In this document: piece by piece, positions 54,853-62,491 of the stretch
Layout of the letters: each line of letters opens with the position of its first letter
Numbering within the stretch: position 1 is the first letter of the stretch
Assembly (NCBI GenBank): GCA_020635205.1
Contig: JACKAE010000002.1
Span: 62,001-126,000, forward strand
Direction: 5' to 3'
DNA length: 64,000 nucleotides
DNA from: Ignavibacteria bacterium
Lineage (GTDB): Bacteria; Bacteroidota; Ignavibacteria; OLB7
Position numbers and translations under genes: made by a program
Notes under the pieces: generated by a model
Database searches by the model: none
Told to the model about the DNA's origin: nothing
The model's input: the letters and a program-made list of their open reading frames with translations, nothing else

Positions 54853-55131
54853 ATGAAATTGATGACTGTTCGTTCGAATGCTATCCACGCCATTGGCTAC
54901 GATAGAGAGCGATTGCTCCTCGAAGTGGTCTTCAAAGCAGGAGGCATCTATCGCTACGCTCACGTTCCCCCCCAAGTCGTTCGTAAGTTCCTCGCCTCGC
55001 CATCGAAAGGGCAATTCTTTCAGAATCATATCAGAGGATACTACTCAATGCACCGTATCAGCCGACCAAAAATCGGTCGTCGGAGAAGAGGTCGGGGGGG
55101 AGAGGAACACCCGATGGAGCAGGTGCATTAA
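54853..55131 (+). CDS. KTSC-domain protein
   Basis: A 92-residue protein whose first 70 residues match a KTSC domain: SNAIHAIGYDRERLLLEVVF, GGIYRYAHVPPQVVRKFL and SPSKGQFFQNHIRGYY. Members are small proteins of unknown function, often tied to phage or lysyl-tRNA synthetase. The tail is basic (KIGRRRRGRGGEEHPMEQVH). The hairpin at 55225-55244 follows it. Confidence 0.75.
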   Translation: MKLMTVRSNAIHAIGYDRERLLLEVVFKAGGIYRYAHVPPQVVRKFLASPSKGQFFQNHIRGYYSMHRISRPKIGRRRRGRGGEEHPMEQVH

Positions 55132-55224
55132 AAACAGTGTGAGAGTGGATGGGTGTGTGAGTGTATGAGTAGAGTTGAGTGGCAAATAACGATGCTGAAG
55201 CTGTGTAAGGTGGATGAATTGTAG

Positions 55225-55250
55225 GGGGCAAAGATTTTTGCCCCTTCTCT
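55225..55250 (+). terminator. Terminator after the KTSC gene
   Basis: The stem GGGGCAAA (55225-55232) pairs with TTTGCCCC (55237-55244), then TTCTCTTTT follows. It lies about 95 bases after the stop codon. Confidence 0.7.
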
Positions 55251-55400
55251 TTTGCCTTCTACCTTGCCGTGGTCAGTCAAGATAACTGAACATTGGATAT
55301 TCGATGTATCGCGATACAATCGATCCTCACACGATGCAACTCTATCGGGCGTCAGGAGGTGGTAACTTGCACCCCTTACTATTGAACGACGCAATTTTCT

Positions 55401-56642
55401 ATGGCACGACGTGCATTTGAAGTTCCCGACTACTACAAGTCAAACATTGTCGGCGCAGTGAAGAGAGGACGAGCGGCCTCTGATCCACGTCGACGTGATT
55501 TCTCTCCTGCACTTCTCGACTTCGGCTCTGTCCGCTTCCGCATTCCGAGACATTTTGGTTTTTGCTACGGTGTAGAGAATGCTATCGAGATTGCCTACCG
55601 AACGGTAGCCGAGCATTCAGATAAACGTGTCTTTCTCCTCTCAGAGATGATTCACAACCCAACTGTCAATGCTGACCTGCTTGGGATGGGGGTGCAGTTT
55701 ATCATGACTACCGGGGGAGAGCAGTTGGTTCCGTGGGATGAACTGACCTCGGATGACATCGTAATTGTTCCTGCGTTCGGTACTACGCTCGAAATTCAGG
55801 AAATGCTTGAAGAGCGTGGAATCGATCCCTACAGTTTCGACACGACTTGCCCATTTGTGCAGAAGGTTTGGAATCGGAGTGAGAAAATTGGAGAGAGTGG
55901 GCATACTGTCGTGGTTCACGGCAAGCCTCGCCACGAGGAGACCCGCGCGACATTCTCCCACAGTAGCCAGGCGGCACCAACAGTTGTAGTGAGGGATATG
56001 GAGGAGACAGAACTGCTGATTGGAATTATTACGGGAACCTACCCAATAGAGAAATTTGAAGAGTGGTTCGGTGGACAGTCGAGTGAGGGGTTTGATCCAG
56101 GACGAGACTTAGAACGGATTGGTGTGGTGAACCAGACTACAATGCTTGCAACCGAGACGCAAGCAATTGCCGACCGACTTCGTCGCGGGATGATTGAGCG
56201 GTATGGGGAGGAGAGTGTGGATCAACACTTTGCCGACACTCGCGACACCCTCTGCTATGCAACGAACGAAAACCAGACGGCGACAATTGAACTGATTAAG
56301 TCGGGAGGAGATATTGGTATCGTGGTAGGTGGATACAATAGCTCAAATACTTCCCACCTTGTGGAGTTGTGCGAGGAAGAGATGCCAACCTACTTTATCA
56401 AAGGCCCGGAAGAGATTTTGTCGGAGGGCACAATTCGCCACTTCGATCTTCACTCGCATGTAGTTGTGGAGACCAATGCTTGGCTTCCAGAAAAACGCCC
56501 TCTCGACATTCTCCTGACGAGTGGAGCTTCTTGTCCAGATGCGTTAGTTGACGAAGTGCTGCTACAGTTGCTCGGAATGTTTGATGGAGCGAAGGCTCTG
56601 GACGAGGTAATCAAGCCATACATTGTTTCCAACCCTGCCTGA
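55401..56642 (+). CDS. ispH: 4-hydroxy-3-methylbut-2-enyl diphosphate reductase (long form)
   Basis: A 413-residue iron-sulfur reductase that makes IPP and DMAPP in the last step of the MEP isoprenoid pathway. The three cluster cysteines are C55 in HFGFCYGVENA, C150 in FDTTCPFVQKVW and C285 in RDTLCYATNENQ. Substrate-site sequence SEMIHNPTVN follows C55, and GGYNSSNTSHLVELCEE is near the end of the core. The usual short form has about 310-320 residues; the extra length (a 50-residue N-terminal part and an insert at about 205-240) matches the long type known from cyanobacteria, plants and some Bacteroidota relatives. Gene stands alone. Confidence 0.93.
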   Translation: MARRAFEVPDYYKSNIVGAVKRGRAASDPRRRDFSPALLDFGSVRFRIPRHFGFCYGVENAIEIAYRTVAEHSDKRVFLLSEMIHNPTVNADLLGMGVQFIMTTGGEQLVPWDELTSDDIVIVPAFGTTLEIQEMLEERGIDPYSFDTTCPFVQKVWNRSEKIGESGHTVVVHGKPRHEETRATFSHSSQAAPTVVVRDMEETELLIGIITGTYPIEKFEEWFGGQSSEGFDPGRDLERIGVVNQTTMLATETQAIADRLRRGMIERYGEESVDQHFADTRDTLCYATNENQTATIELIKSGGDIGIVVGGYNSSNTSHLVELCEEEMPTYFIKGPEEILSEGTIRHFDLHSHVVVETNAWLPEKRPLDILLTSGASCPDALVDEVLLQLLGMFDGAKALDEVIKPYIVSNPA

Positions 56643-56695
56643 AACAGACTTGCGATCCTGTGTTCCTACTACGAAGCCACGTTGAATCCGAAGAT

Positions 56696-57439
56696 TTACC
56701 GAGGTAGAATGCTTCCCCCTTCTTCTTTGTCCCTTTGCGCCTTTGCGCCTTTGCGTGCCATGCCCTCAAACAGGAGTGCCGGACGAACCGTCACTTCCCG
56801 TTCTCTTCTCCAGAAAGAACGGAGAACTTCTGCCTCTCCACCAGTAACAATCACTGGCAACGATTGGCTCGCCCCAATCTCATCTGCAAGCATATCTGCC
56901 AACCCTTGAAGGGCAAGCGTTGTTCCCAGGAGAATCCCGTTTGCAATTGATGTTCGAGAAGATCGGGCTGGAAGGAGAACGGTATCGTTGGACGAAACAA
57001 CTGGGAGTGCTGGAGCTTGTGCGGATAGTCCACGCGAGGCAGTAGTGAAGCCGGGGAGGATTGCCCCCCAGAATGGGCTTCCCCGAAAGAGAGCGTCAAT
57101 GGTGATGGCTGTGCCGCAGGAGATCACGATGGCGTCGACATCCAGAGCGAAGAGCTGCAAGATGCGATCTAAGCCGAGTGTCTCAGGGGTGTCGTAGCTA
57201 TCGGCAAGAAACTCCCTGAACTGATCTCGACCAAGTAGACGAACAGTTCCTCGCTCTTTGAGTTGTGGCAGGATATTTCCTACTTGCGATTCGGCAACAG
57301 GAGCGAGGAGCATTTCTGCCTTAGGGGGTATCTCTTCGAGGAGGTGAGTCGGGTGAGTGAATCGACTGACACGAAACGTTCCGTCCGAGTTTCGGTGTGC
57401 CAACTTAAGGGTACTGTTTCCTACTTCAATGTAGAGCAT
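56696..57439 (-). CDS. coaX: Type III pantothenate kinase
   Basis: A 247-residue CoaX-type kinase that phosphorylates pantothenate in the first step of CoA synthesis. The motifs are present in order: phosphate-binding start MLYIEVGNSTLKLA, GLDRILQLFALDVDAIVIS, CGTAITIDAL, and GAILPGFTTASRGLSAQAP. In most CoaX proteins the first motif is DxGNT with a conserved aspartate; here position 5 is E, a conservative change that could matter for metal or ATP binding. The tail KGAKAQRDKEEGGSILPR is charged. It is upstream of the DUF948 gene only in position, since that gene starts at 57968 on the same strand and ends 70 bases before coaX. Confidence 0.85.
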   Translation of the reverse strand: MLYIEVGNSTLKLAHRNSDGTFRVSRFTHPTHLLEEIPPKAEMLLAPVAESQVGNILPQLKERGTVRLLGRDQFREFLADSYDTPETLGLDRILQLFALDVDAIVISCGTAITIDALFRGSPFWGAILPGFTTASRGLSAQAPALPVVSSNDTVLLPARSSRTSIANGILLGTTLALQGLADMLADEIGASQSLPVIVTGGEAEVLRSFWRREREVTVRPALLFEGMARKGAKAQRDKEEGGSILPR

Positions 57440-57457
57440 GGTGTTTGCTGGAAAGAG

Positions 57458-57488
57458 AAGGGGAGCCTGATCTTCTCACGCTCCCCTT
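57458..57488 (-). terminator. Hairpin between the DUF948 gene and coaX
   Basis: A 9-bp stem AAGGGGAGC (57458-57466) pairs with GCTCCCCTT (57480-57488). The minus strand then reads CTCTTTCC, a weak T-rich tail. It likely ends the DUF948/YtxH transcript before coaX. Confidence 0.65.
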
Positions 57489-57509
57489 CACATTGGCCCT
57501 CAGTTTTTT

Positions 57510-57968
57510 TTAGAGTTCATCAACTTCCGACTGAAGATGATAGTGTTGGGGAACTCCATTCAGTTCGGCTGATGAGTCGATTTTGTTGGCCAACTTGAAC
57601 CTGAATGCCCTGATCCCCTTACCAAGTGCGGAGAGAATTGAGACGGCTTCAATAATCGGTTCTTGCACCGACTGTTGCAGGGTTTGTTCAAGTTCCAGAA
57701 GACTCACCACAACGTTCCTTCCCTCGTGGATTACATCTGTTGCGTCGTCTACTACTTCGGTTAGGTCATCGGTCAACTTCTCGACGTTCTTTACGATGCC
57801 GTCTACGTTTTGTAGCTGCGCCTCTACTTGAGTGGAGAGTCCACTTAAAGTGTTGCTCGCGTTTGCAATTAACATCTTTGCCTCCTTCATAAAGAAAATC
57901 AGGTAGACAAAAAGTCCAGCAAGAGCAAGCAAGGCAACAGCACCAGCGATGTAGAGAATATCAGCCAT
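57510..57968 (-). CDS. DUF948-type coiled-coil membrane protein
   Basis: A 152-residue protein with a transmembrane helix at the start (ILYIAGAVALLALAGLFVYLIFF). A long coiled coil follows (ANASNTLSGLSTQVEAQLQNVDGIVKNVEKLTDDLTEVVDDATDVI). DUF948 proteins of this build occur with YtxH proteins, as here, and with general stress genes. The C-terminus is short and polar. It is downstream of and close to the YtxH gene (46 bases), so they likely form one unit. Confidence 0.75.
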   Translation of the reverse strand: MADILYIAGAVALLALAGLFVYLIFFMKEAKMLIANASNTLSGLSTQVEAQLQNVDGIVKNVEKLTDDLTEVVDDATDVIHEGRNVVVSLLELEQTLQQSVQEPIIEAVSILSALGKGIRAFRFKLANKIDSSAELNGVPQHYHLQSEVDEL

Positions 57969-58014
57969 GTCAAAATCCTAAAATTAAATAGTCCCGATTT
58001 TCTCAGGTCTCCCC

Positions 58015-58485
58015 TTAAGCACCAGCGATTGGTGGTTTCTGGTCGGACTTCAGCCCTTCTTTAAATGCCTGCATCCCGGCTCTCGTAGCATCTGCTAACT
58101 TCTCTGCTTGCTCTTTCACTTCGGTGGAAGCCTTGCCAGTTGCCGACTGTGCTTTCGCCCGAGCCTCGTTGACGATTTTCTCTGCATCGTTCAGAAGCGA
58201 GGATGCTTTTTGCCGTGCATCTTCTACAATGTGATCTGCACGCTGGCGACCGTCGTTCACAATCTGCCGTGCTTTCTCCGATGCATTGTTGACAACGTCA
58301 CCAGTCTTATCAACGTAGGTGTTTGTCAACTCTGCAATGTCGTCCCGAAGTTCACGACCTGTTTTCGGTGCGAAGAGGAGTGCGAGCGCAGCCCCCAACG
58401 CTCCACCGGTTAACAGACCAATTACCATCCCCTTTCCGTAAGAACTTGCAGCGTTCTCTTCATGATAGTCTCTCATAGAAGCCAT
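58015..58485 (-). CDS. YtxH domain-containing general-stress-like protein
   Basis: A protein of about 156 residues; start is placed at the internal ATG 58485 (MASMRDYHEEN), since the first ten codons of the frame from 58515 look noncoding. The YtxH signature is KGMVIGLLTGGALGAALALLFAPKTGRELRDDI, a glycine-rich membrane segment followed by a basic stretch. The remaining 100 residues are an amphipathic helix of repeated Asn/Ala/Lys heptads (KTGDVVNNASEKARQIVNDGRQRADHIVEDARQKASSLL), like LEA or apolipoprotein-type proteins. Likely role in the envelope under stress, by family analogy. Confidence 0.8.
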   Translation of the reverse strand: MASMRDYHEENAASSYGKGMVIGLLTGGALGAALALLFAPKTGRELRDDIAELTNTYVDKTGDVVNNASEKARQIVNDGRQRADHIVEDARQKASSLLNDAEKIVNEARAKAQSATGKASTEVKEQAEKLADATRAGMQAFKEGLKSDQKPPIAGA

Positions 58486-58698
58486 ATTGTTTTCTCCGTC
58501 GTTTGCTGTGAGCATCGTTTGTTTCTATTGAAGGTAATGAAAATAACAAGTCCCGATCTGGATTCCGATAGCAACAGTTCGGAGAAACCGAACTTGCTAT
58601 CTTTGCGCGTTATCATTTTTGCGCGTTGCGCAGCCAGTGAGACTGCGTTCTATCACGTATCAACACCAATATCATTACAGAAATTTCTGGAGTTCACC

Positions 58699-59757
58699 GT
58701 GACACAGCGATCAATCATTCTCAGGATACTCCCAATCCTGCTCCTCACACCCATTCTCATTGGTTGTCCTAACACACCCCAGAATGGGGGAGAAGATGGG
58801 AAAACCGATACTACGAAGAGTGCCACAACCAACGTTCTTCCCGATCCGGCTGGCATGCCAGAATTCAATGCGCAGTCGGCCTACGACTATGTAGCCAAAC
58901 AAGTTTCCTTTGGGACGAGGGAACCAAATTCACCCGGTGCGAAGAAGGCGATTGCATATTTCTTGGAAGAGCTGGGGAAACTTGCCGACACTGTCTACCC
59001 ACAGAAGTTCACGCATACCGGTTATAGTGGTGCTGTTTTGAATCTGACAAACATTGTTGCCCGGTTCAACCCTGAAGCAAAGGTTCGAATTCTGCTCTGT
59101 GCTCACTGGGATTCACGCCCTCGTGCCGATATGGAACAAGATGAGAGCAAGCAGAAGCAGGCAATTCCAGCGGCAAACGATGGTGCAAGTGGTGCTGGGG
59201 TTCTGCTGGAAATTGCCCGCATTCTGAAAGAGACTCCGCAGGGGGTAGGGGTTGACATTGTGCTGTTTGATGGAGAGGATTATGGTGATTCTGACATTGA
59301 TGATACGGCCCAATACTTCCTCGGCGCAAAATATTTCTCCAGTAATCTCCCACCGGGGACAAAGCCTGCCTTCGGTATTCTTTTAGATATGGTAGGTGAT
59401 AAGGAGGCGGAGTTCGCGATGGAGGGAAACTCCTTAGACTTTGCCTATCCGGTTGTCGTAAAGCTCTGGAAAGCTGCATCTCACTTGCAGTTACCTGCCT
59501 TCAAGCATGAGCGAGGAGGAGTTATCAGCGATGACCACATCCCACTGAACAAGGTTGCTGGGATTCCAACGATTGATATTATCGATATTGACTTAGTTGG
59601 TCACAACACATTGAACCCTCGCCGCAAGTACTGGCACACATTGGGGGATACAATGGATAACATCGGAGCGTCGACGCTTGGCCAGGTCGGAAAGTTGTTG
59701 GTCTACACGATCTACAAGTTGATTCCCGATGAAATGAATCAGCAACAACCTGCTTGA
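58699..59757 (+). CDS. M28-family peptidase / glutaminyl cyclase-like lipoprotein
   Basis: A 352-residue lipoprotein. GTG 58699 with GGAG at 58689-58692 gives MTQRSIILRILPILLLTPIL, and the lipobox cysteine is C23 (LIGC). The M28 zinc residues are visible: H136 in LLCAHWDSRPRAD, D161 in AANDGASGAG, E193 in FDGEDYGD, D234 in DMVGDKEAEF and H280 in ISDDHIPLNK. The order and spacing fit glutaminyl-peptide cyclotransferase-like members of M28. It would act outside the inner membrane on N-terminal glutamine or small peptides. Open frame upstream to 58462 is not coding. Confidence 0.85.
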   Translation: MTQRSIILRILPILLLTPILIGCPNTPQNGGEDGKTDTTKSATTNVLPDPAGMPEFNAQSAYDYVAKQVSFGTREPNSPGAKKAIAYFLEELGKLADTVYPQKFTHTGYSGAVLNLTNIVARFNPEAKVRILLCAHWDSRPRADMEQDESKQKQAIPAANDGASGAGVLLEIARILKETPQGVGVDIVLFDGEDYGDSDIDDTAQYFLGAKYFSSNLPPGTKPAFGILLDMVGDKEAEFAMEGNSLDFAYPVVVKLWKAASHLQLPAFKHERGGVISDDHIPLNKVAGIPTIDIIDIDLVGHNTLNPRRKYWHTLGDTMDNIGASTLGQVGKLLVYTIYKLIPDEMNQQQPA

Positions 59758-59805
59758 TTTGCCAGACACTAACTTGCATTCTCAGAATCTGTTGAACTTG
59801 CTTGC

Positions 59806-60654
59806 ATGAAACACTACGACGCACTAATTGTCCGGGCCGACCGGGAGACGCTGGAACTAACGATGGCTTTGGGGGGGACGCTTCCGATTACCGGTATGCT
59901 GGATGAAGATGAGTCGATCTCTCTCTACTTCGATGAAGATGTGCTGAGTGAGGAGATGGTCGAGGAGTTGCGCCAGAGGCTCGGCGAGCGAGGTGAGGGG
60001 GTCACGTTTGAGCGGGGAGAGATCGAGGAGCAGAACTGGAACTTGGAGTTCGAGAAATCGCTGGAGCCGGTGAAGGTGACCGACGGATTGATCTTCACGC
60101 AAAGCTGGAACCCGGTGGAGCCGGAGAGTGGTGAACTGGTTATCACAATCGATCCGAAGATGTCGTTCGGAACTGGCCACCACGAGTCGACTCGGTTGAT
60201 CTCCCGGTTGATGATGGCTGTAGATGTCGAAGGGAAGAGTGTGATGGATATCGGGACGGGAACAGGGGCACTGGCGATTATCGCCGCAAAGCGTGGAGCC
60301 AACCGAATTCTTGCCTTCGACAACAATGAGTGGGCTGTAGAGAATACGCGGGAAAACTTAGAGTTGAACGCTCTCACGAATGAAATTGAAGTTCTGCAAG
60401 GAGAACTTGAGGAGATCGAACCCGAAGCCTTCGACCTGGTTTTAGCCAACCTTCACCGGAACCTGATTATCAGACTCCTCCCCGAGATCGTTACGCGATT
60501 GAATCGTCCGGCTGGCCAACTGATGACTTCCGGTGTGTTGATTGAAGATTATCAAGGCTTAGTCGATGCGGCTGGGGAACAAGGGCTGCAACCACACGTC
60601 GAAGAGCGTGAGAACGAGTGGATTGCGACAACATTCTGCTTCGCTCAGGAATAG
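59806..60654 (+). CDS. prmA: Ribosomal protein L11 methyltransferase
   Basis: A 282-residue SAM-dependent methyltransferase of the PrmA family, which trimethylates ribosomal protein L11. The substrate-side motif is MSFGTGHHESTRLISRLM. SAM motif I is VMDIGTGTGALAIIAAKRGA and motif IV is FDLVLANLHRNLIIRLLPEI. The acidic N-terminal domain (residues 1-95) is the usual L11-recognition part. Length is normal. It begins 48 bases after the M28 gene on the same strand, so cotranscription is possible. Confidence 0.93.
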   Translation: MKHYDALIVRADRETLELTMALGGTLPITGMLDEDESISLYFDEDVLSEEMVEELRQRLGERGEGVTFERGEIEEQNWNLEFEKSLEPVKVTDGLIFTQSWNPVEPESGELVITIDPKMSFGTGHHESTRLISRLMMAVDVEGKSVMDIGTGTGALAIIAAKRGANRILAFDNNEWAVENTRENLELNALTNEIEVLQGELEEIEPEAFDLVLANLHRNLIIRLLPEIVTRLNRPAGQLMTSGVLIEDYQGLVDAAGEQGLQPHVEERENEWIATTFCFAQE

Positions 60655-60679
60655 AAAAGGGAATTCAATCATTGGATAA

Positions 60680-60710
60680 TTTTGAATTTTGCCTTTTGAA
60701 TTTTGAATTC
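60680..60710. repeat. AT-rich TTCAAAA-family repeat, first copy
   Basis: The complement reads GAATTCAAAATTCAAAAGG followed by CAAAATTCAAAA. A shorter copy in the opposite orientation lies at 61808-61831 and a third at 62010-62040. Confidence 0.7.
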
Positions 60711-60776
60711 TCCTCTCCTGTTCCCGTATATTCGTTTCAAAATCATTAGAGCATACGTTTAGATTTTTAGAAGTTT

Positions 60777-61145
60777 ATGGCAACACAGAATACAGTGGCT
60801 CGCCGCCAGACACGTTCGGCTCGTGAGCGGAATCAACGGAGTCGTTCATCTTCCAAAAAGGGTGACGTATCATCTGTTCGGTGGAATATCCCTTGGGGAG
60901 TTCCGAATCTTGTCGGCATTGGTGTCGGTGTCGTTGTTATCATCATTGGCTACTTGCTGATGAATTCGGCTGTGGCTGCAGATCCTTTGACCGATAAATC
61001 TCAATGGAATAATTCTACTTCAACAGCGTTAGGACCAATTCTGCTGACGATTGCCTACTGCGTGATTATTCCCGTTGCAATTTTCTGGCGGAAGAGAGAT
61101 GAAGCCTCAGTTGTTGAGCACGATTCAAATTCGGCCAATATCTGA
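60777..61145 (+). CDS. Small membrane protein, DUF3098 family
   Basis: A 122-residue protein with a basic, Arg/Ser-rich N-terminus (TRSARERNQRSRSSSKK), then two transmembrane helices: NLVGIGVGVVVIIIGYLLM and ILLTIAYCVIIPVAIFW. A short loop with WNNSTSTALG joins them. DUF3098 proteins of this layout are common in Bacteroidota; their function is unknown. Gene lies between inverted TTCAAAA repeats along with its neighbour at 61282. Confidence 0.78.
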   Translation: MATQNTVARRQTRSARERNQRSRSSSKKGDVSSVRWNIPWGVPNLVGIGVGVVVIIIGYLLMNSAVAADPLTDKSQWNNSTSTALGPILLTIAYCVIIPVAIFWRKRDEASVVEHDSNSANI

Positions 61146-61210
61146 TCCTCTTCTCTCGAAAGAGAGTCACGTTCGGTTCTTGATAACAAAAACTATAGTT
61201 GTTTACTGTA

Positions 61211-61256
61211 GCCGAAGAGACCACCCGGTCAATCCGGGAGGGGCTTCGGCTTCTCT
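61211..61256 (+). terminator. Hairpin after the DUF3098 gene
   Basis: Nested stem: GCCGAAG (61211-61217) with CTTCGGC (61244-61250), and inside CCCGG with CCGGG. It is followed by TTCTCTTATT. It lies between the two small genes and probably ends the first transcript. Confidence 0.65.
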
Positions 61257-61281
61257 TATTCTATCCACTATTGGAGGTTAT

Positions 61282-61740
61282 ATGGTGAAGTCCGTTTCCT
61301 GTCTTGCAGTTGCGTTTGGCCTGTTTATGGCGGCAGCCTCTACTGACCTTGCAGCGCAGGAACCATCGAGTGATATTGACTCTTATGTGAACCAGTTGAA
61401 CAAGCTCGCCGATATTATTGTTGGAATTTCCACCGTTGAAGATGTTGCGTCGGCAGAACCGCAGGCAACAGCTCTGTTCAACAGTCTTGCAGAGATACTC
61501 TTGGAGACAGAGGATATCTCAACCTTCCTTGAAACTCTATCCAACGATGAGAACCTTGCGAAGGTGAACGAGCGAATCGAGACAGGGGTAGGAACACTTA
61601 TGGAGAACGCACCAGACGTTGCTACCGCATTGCAAGGAATGTTAGAGCGCGCCTCAACTGAATTGATGGAGGTATTGAGTAACCTCTACATGGAGGATGA
61701 GGGGGAAATTGAGGTTGAGCAATATGAAGAGGGAATGTGA
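61282..61740 (+). CDS. Small exported helical protein of unknown function
   Basis: A 152-residue protein. ATG 61282 has GGAGG at 61273-61277 and gives MVKSVSCLAVAFGLFMAAAS as signal peptide, cleaved near LAAQ. The mature part is helical and acidic (SYVNQLNKLADIIVGISTVEDVASAE, LETEDISTFLETLSNDENLAKVNERIE) and ends in an acidic EDEGEIEVEQYEEG tail. Family not recognised. A terminator follows at 61764-61797. Confidence 0.65.
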   Translation: MVKSVSCLAVAFGLFMAAASTDLAAQEPSSDIDSYVNQLNKLADIIVGISTVEDVASAEPQATALFNSLAEILLETEDISTFLETLSNDENLAKVNERIETGVGTLMENAPDVATALQGMLERASTELMEVLSNLYMEDEGEIEVEQYEEGM

Positions 61741-61763
61741 GGGAAGCGCAGAGAATTGTTGAA

Positions 61764-61800
61764 GAGGCGTTCGGCTATTTGTGGCTGAACGCCTCTTTCA
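61764..61800 (+). terminator. Terminator after the small exported protein gene
   Basis: GAGGCGTTC (61764-61772) pairs with GAACGCCTC (61787-61795), extended by AA/TT at the base, followed by TTTCAGTTTTTAG. Confidence 0.75.
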
Positions 61801-61807
61801 GTTTTTA

Positions 61808-61831
61808 GAATTCAAAAGGCAAAATTCAAAA
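61808..61831. repeat. AT-rich TTCAAAA-family repeat, second copy
   Basis: GAATTCAAAAGGCAAAATTC plus AAAA. It matches the complement of the first copy (60680-60710) apart from a missing seven-base TTCAAAA unit. Confidence 0.7.
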
Positions 61832-61940
61832 AGGAAGCAGAGAGAGGCTTCTGTTATAAGTGATTCTCGCACGGCCAACTCCTCTCGAAGCAATCACACT
61901 ACATTCAATTGGGCAAGAGATATCTCTCACTATTCACTAA

Positions 61941-61980
61941 TGTCACTCTGAATGAAGCGAAGCGGAGTGAAGAGTCTCGC
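61941..61980. repeat. Dispersed ~40-bp repeat, third copy
   Basis: TGTCACTCTGAATGAAGCG followed by AAGCGGAGTGAAGAGTCTCGC. This is the complement of the copy at 50454-50494 at about 37 of 40 bases. Confidence 0.6.
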
Positions 61981-62009
61981 CAGTGGAGTAGAGCAGATGG
62001 TTATTTCTT

Positions 62010-62040
62010 GAATTCAAAATTTCAAATTCAAAATTCAAAA
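62010..62040. repeat. AT-rich TTCAAAA-family repeat, third copy
   Basis: GAATTCAAAATTTCAAATTC followed by AAAATTCAAAA, in the same orientation as the copy at 61808. Confidence 0.65.
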
Positions 62041-62194
62041 AAAGAGGCGAGTTCTTCTATCACTCTGGCAATTATACTACCGGACAATCAGTTTGCGAGG
62101 AAATGCGCTATCACGTCTCAGTGTCGTTCAGGAATCTGTGTGAAGATAGTTCCACGATAGCTTACCAGCCTACCAAATCTCTCATCTTATCGAA

Positions 62195-62434
62195 CTGCTC
62201 CCGGAGGGAGCAGTCCTACGTTGCCGTGGAGAAAGCCGCAGGCTGCACTCCACGGTAGCTATCGCTTTCTGATGCTTCCGCCCTGAAGGGGCGGCTGTGC
62301 TGAAAGCCTTGACATCCCCTCCTTCTTCCATTCTATCCCTTCGGGGCGTGGAGAGCCACGAACGCTTTTCTTCCGGGGATTTTCATCCCCGGCTATCCGC
62401 CACGGCGGATCGGTAGCCCCTACGGGGCAGTCTG
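62195..62434. repeat. Inverted relative of the 163-bp palindromic repeat
   Basis: Read on the minus strand it has the same units in the same order as at 49047-49664: CTACGGGG-type palindrome, GGGGATGAAAATCCCCGG, ACGCCCCGAAGGGAT, CGCCCCTTCAGGGCGG, GTGCAGCCTGCGGCTTTC and TGCTCCCTCCGGGAGCA. The sequence is more diverged and carries an extra GCCGTGGCGG unit. Confidence 0.7.
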
Positions 62435-62491
62435 TTGAGGGATTGAGTTTGCAGAACATCTCTTATCGCAGTTGCATTGTCCGCGTGTATA

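Larger units (their letters stand above)
61741..62491. other. Repeat-rich noncoding region, 751 bp
   Basis: Between the small exported protein and the DUF389 gene. It contains a terminator, two AT-rich TTCAAAA repeats, the 40-bp dispersed repeat, and an inverted relative of the 163-bp palindromic repeat. The open frames in it follow the repeats. No gene is seen. Confidence 0.6.
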
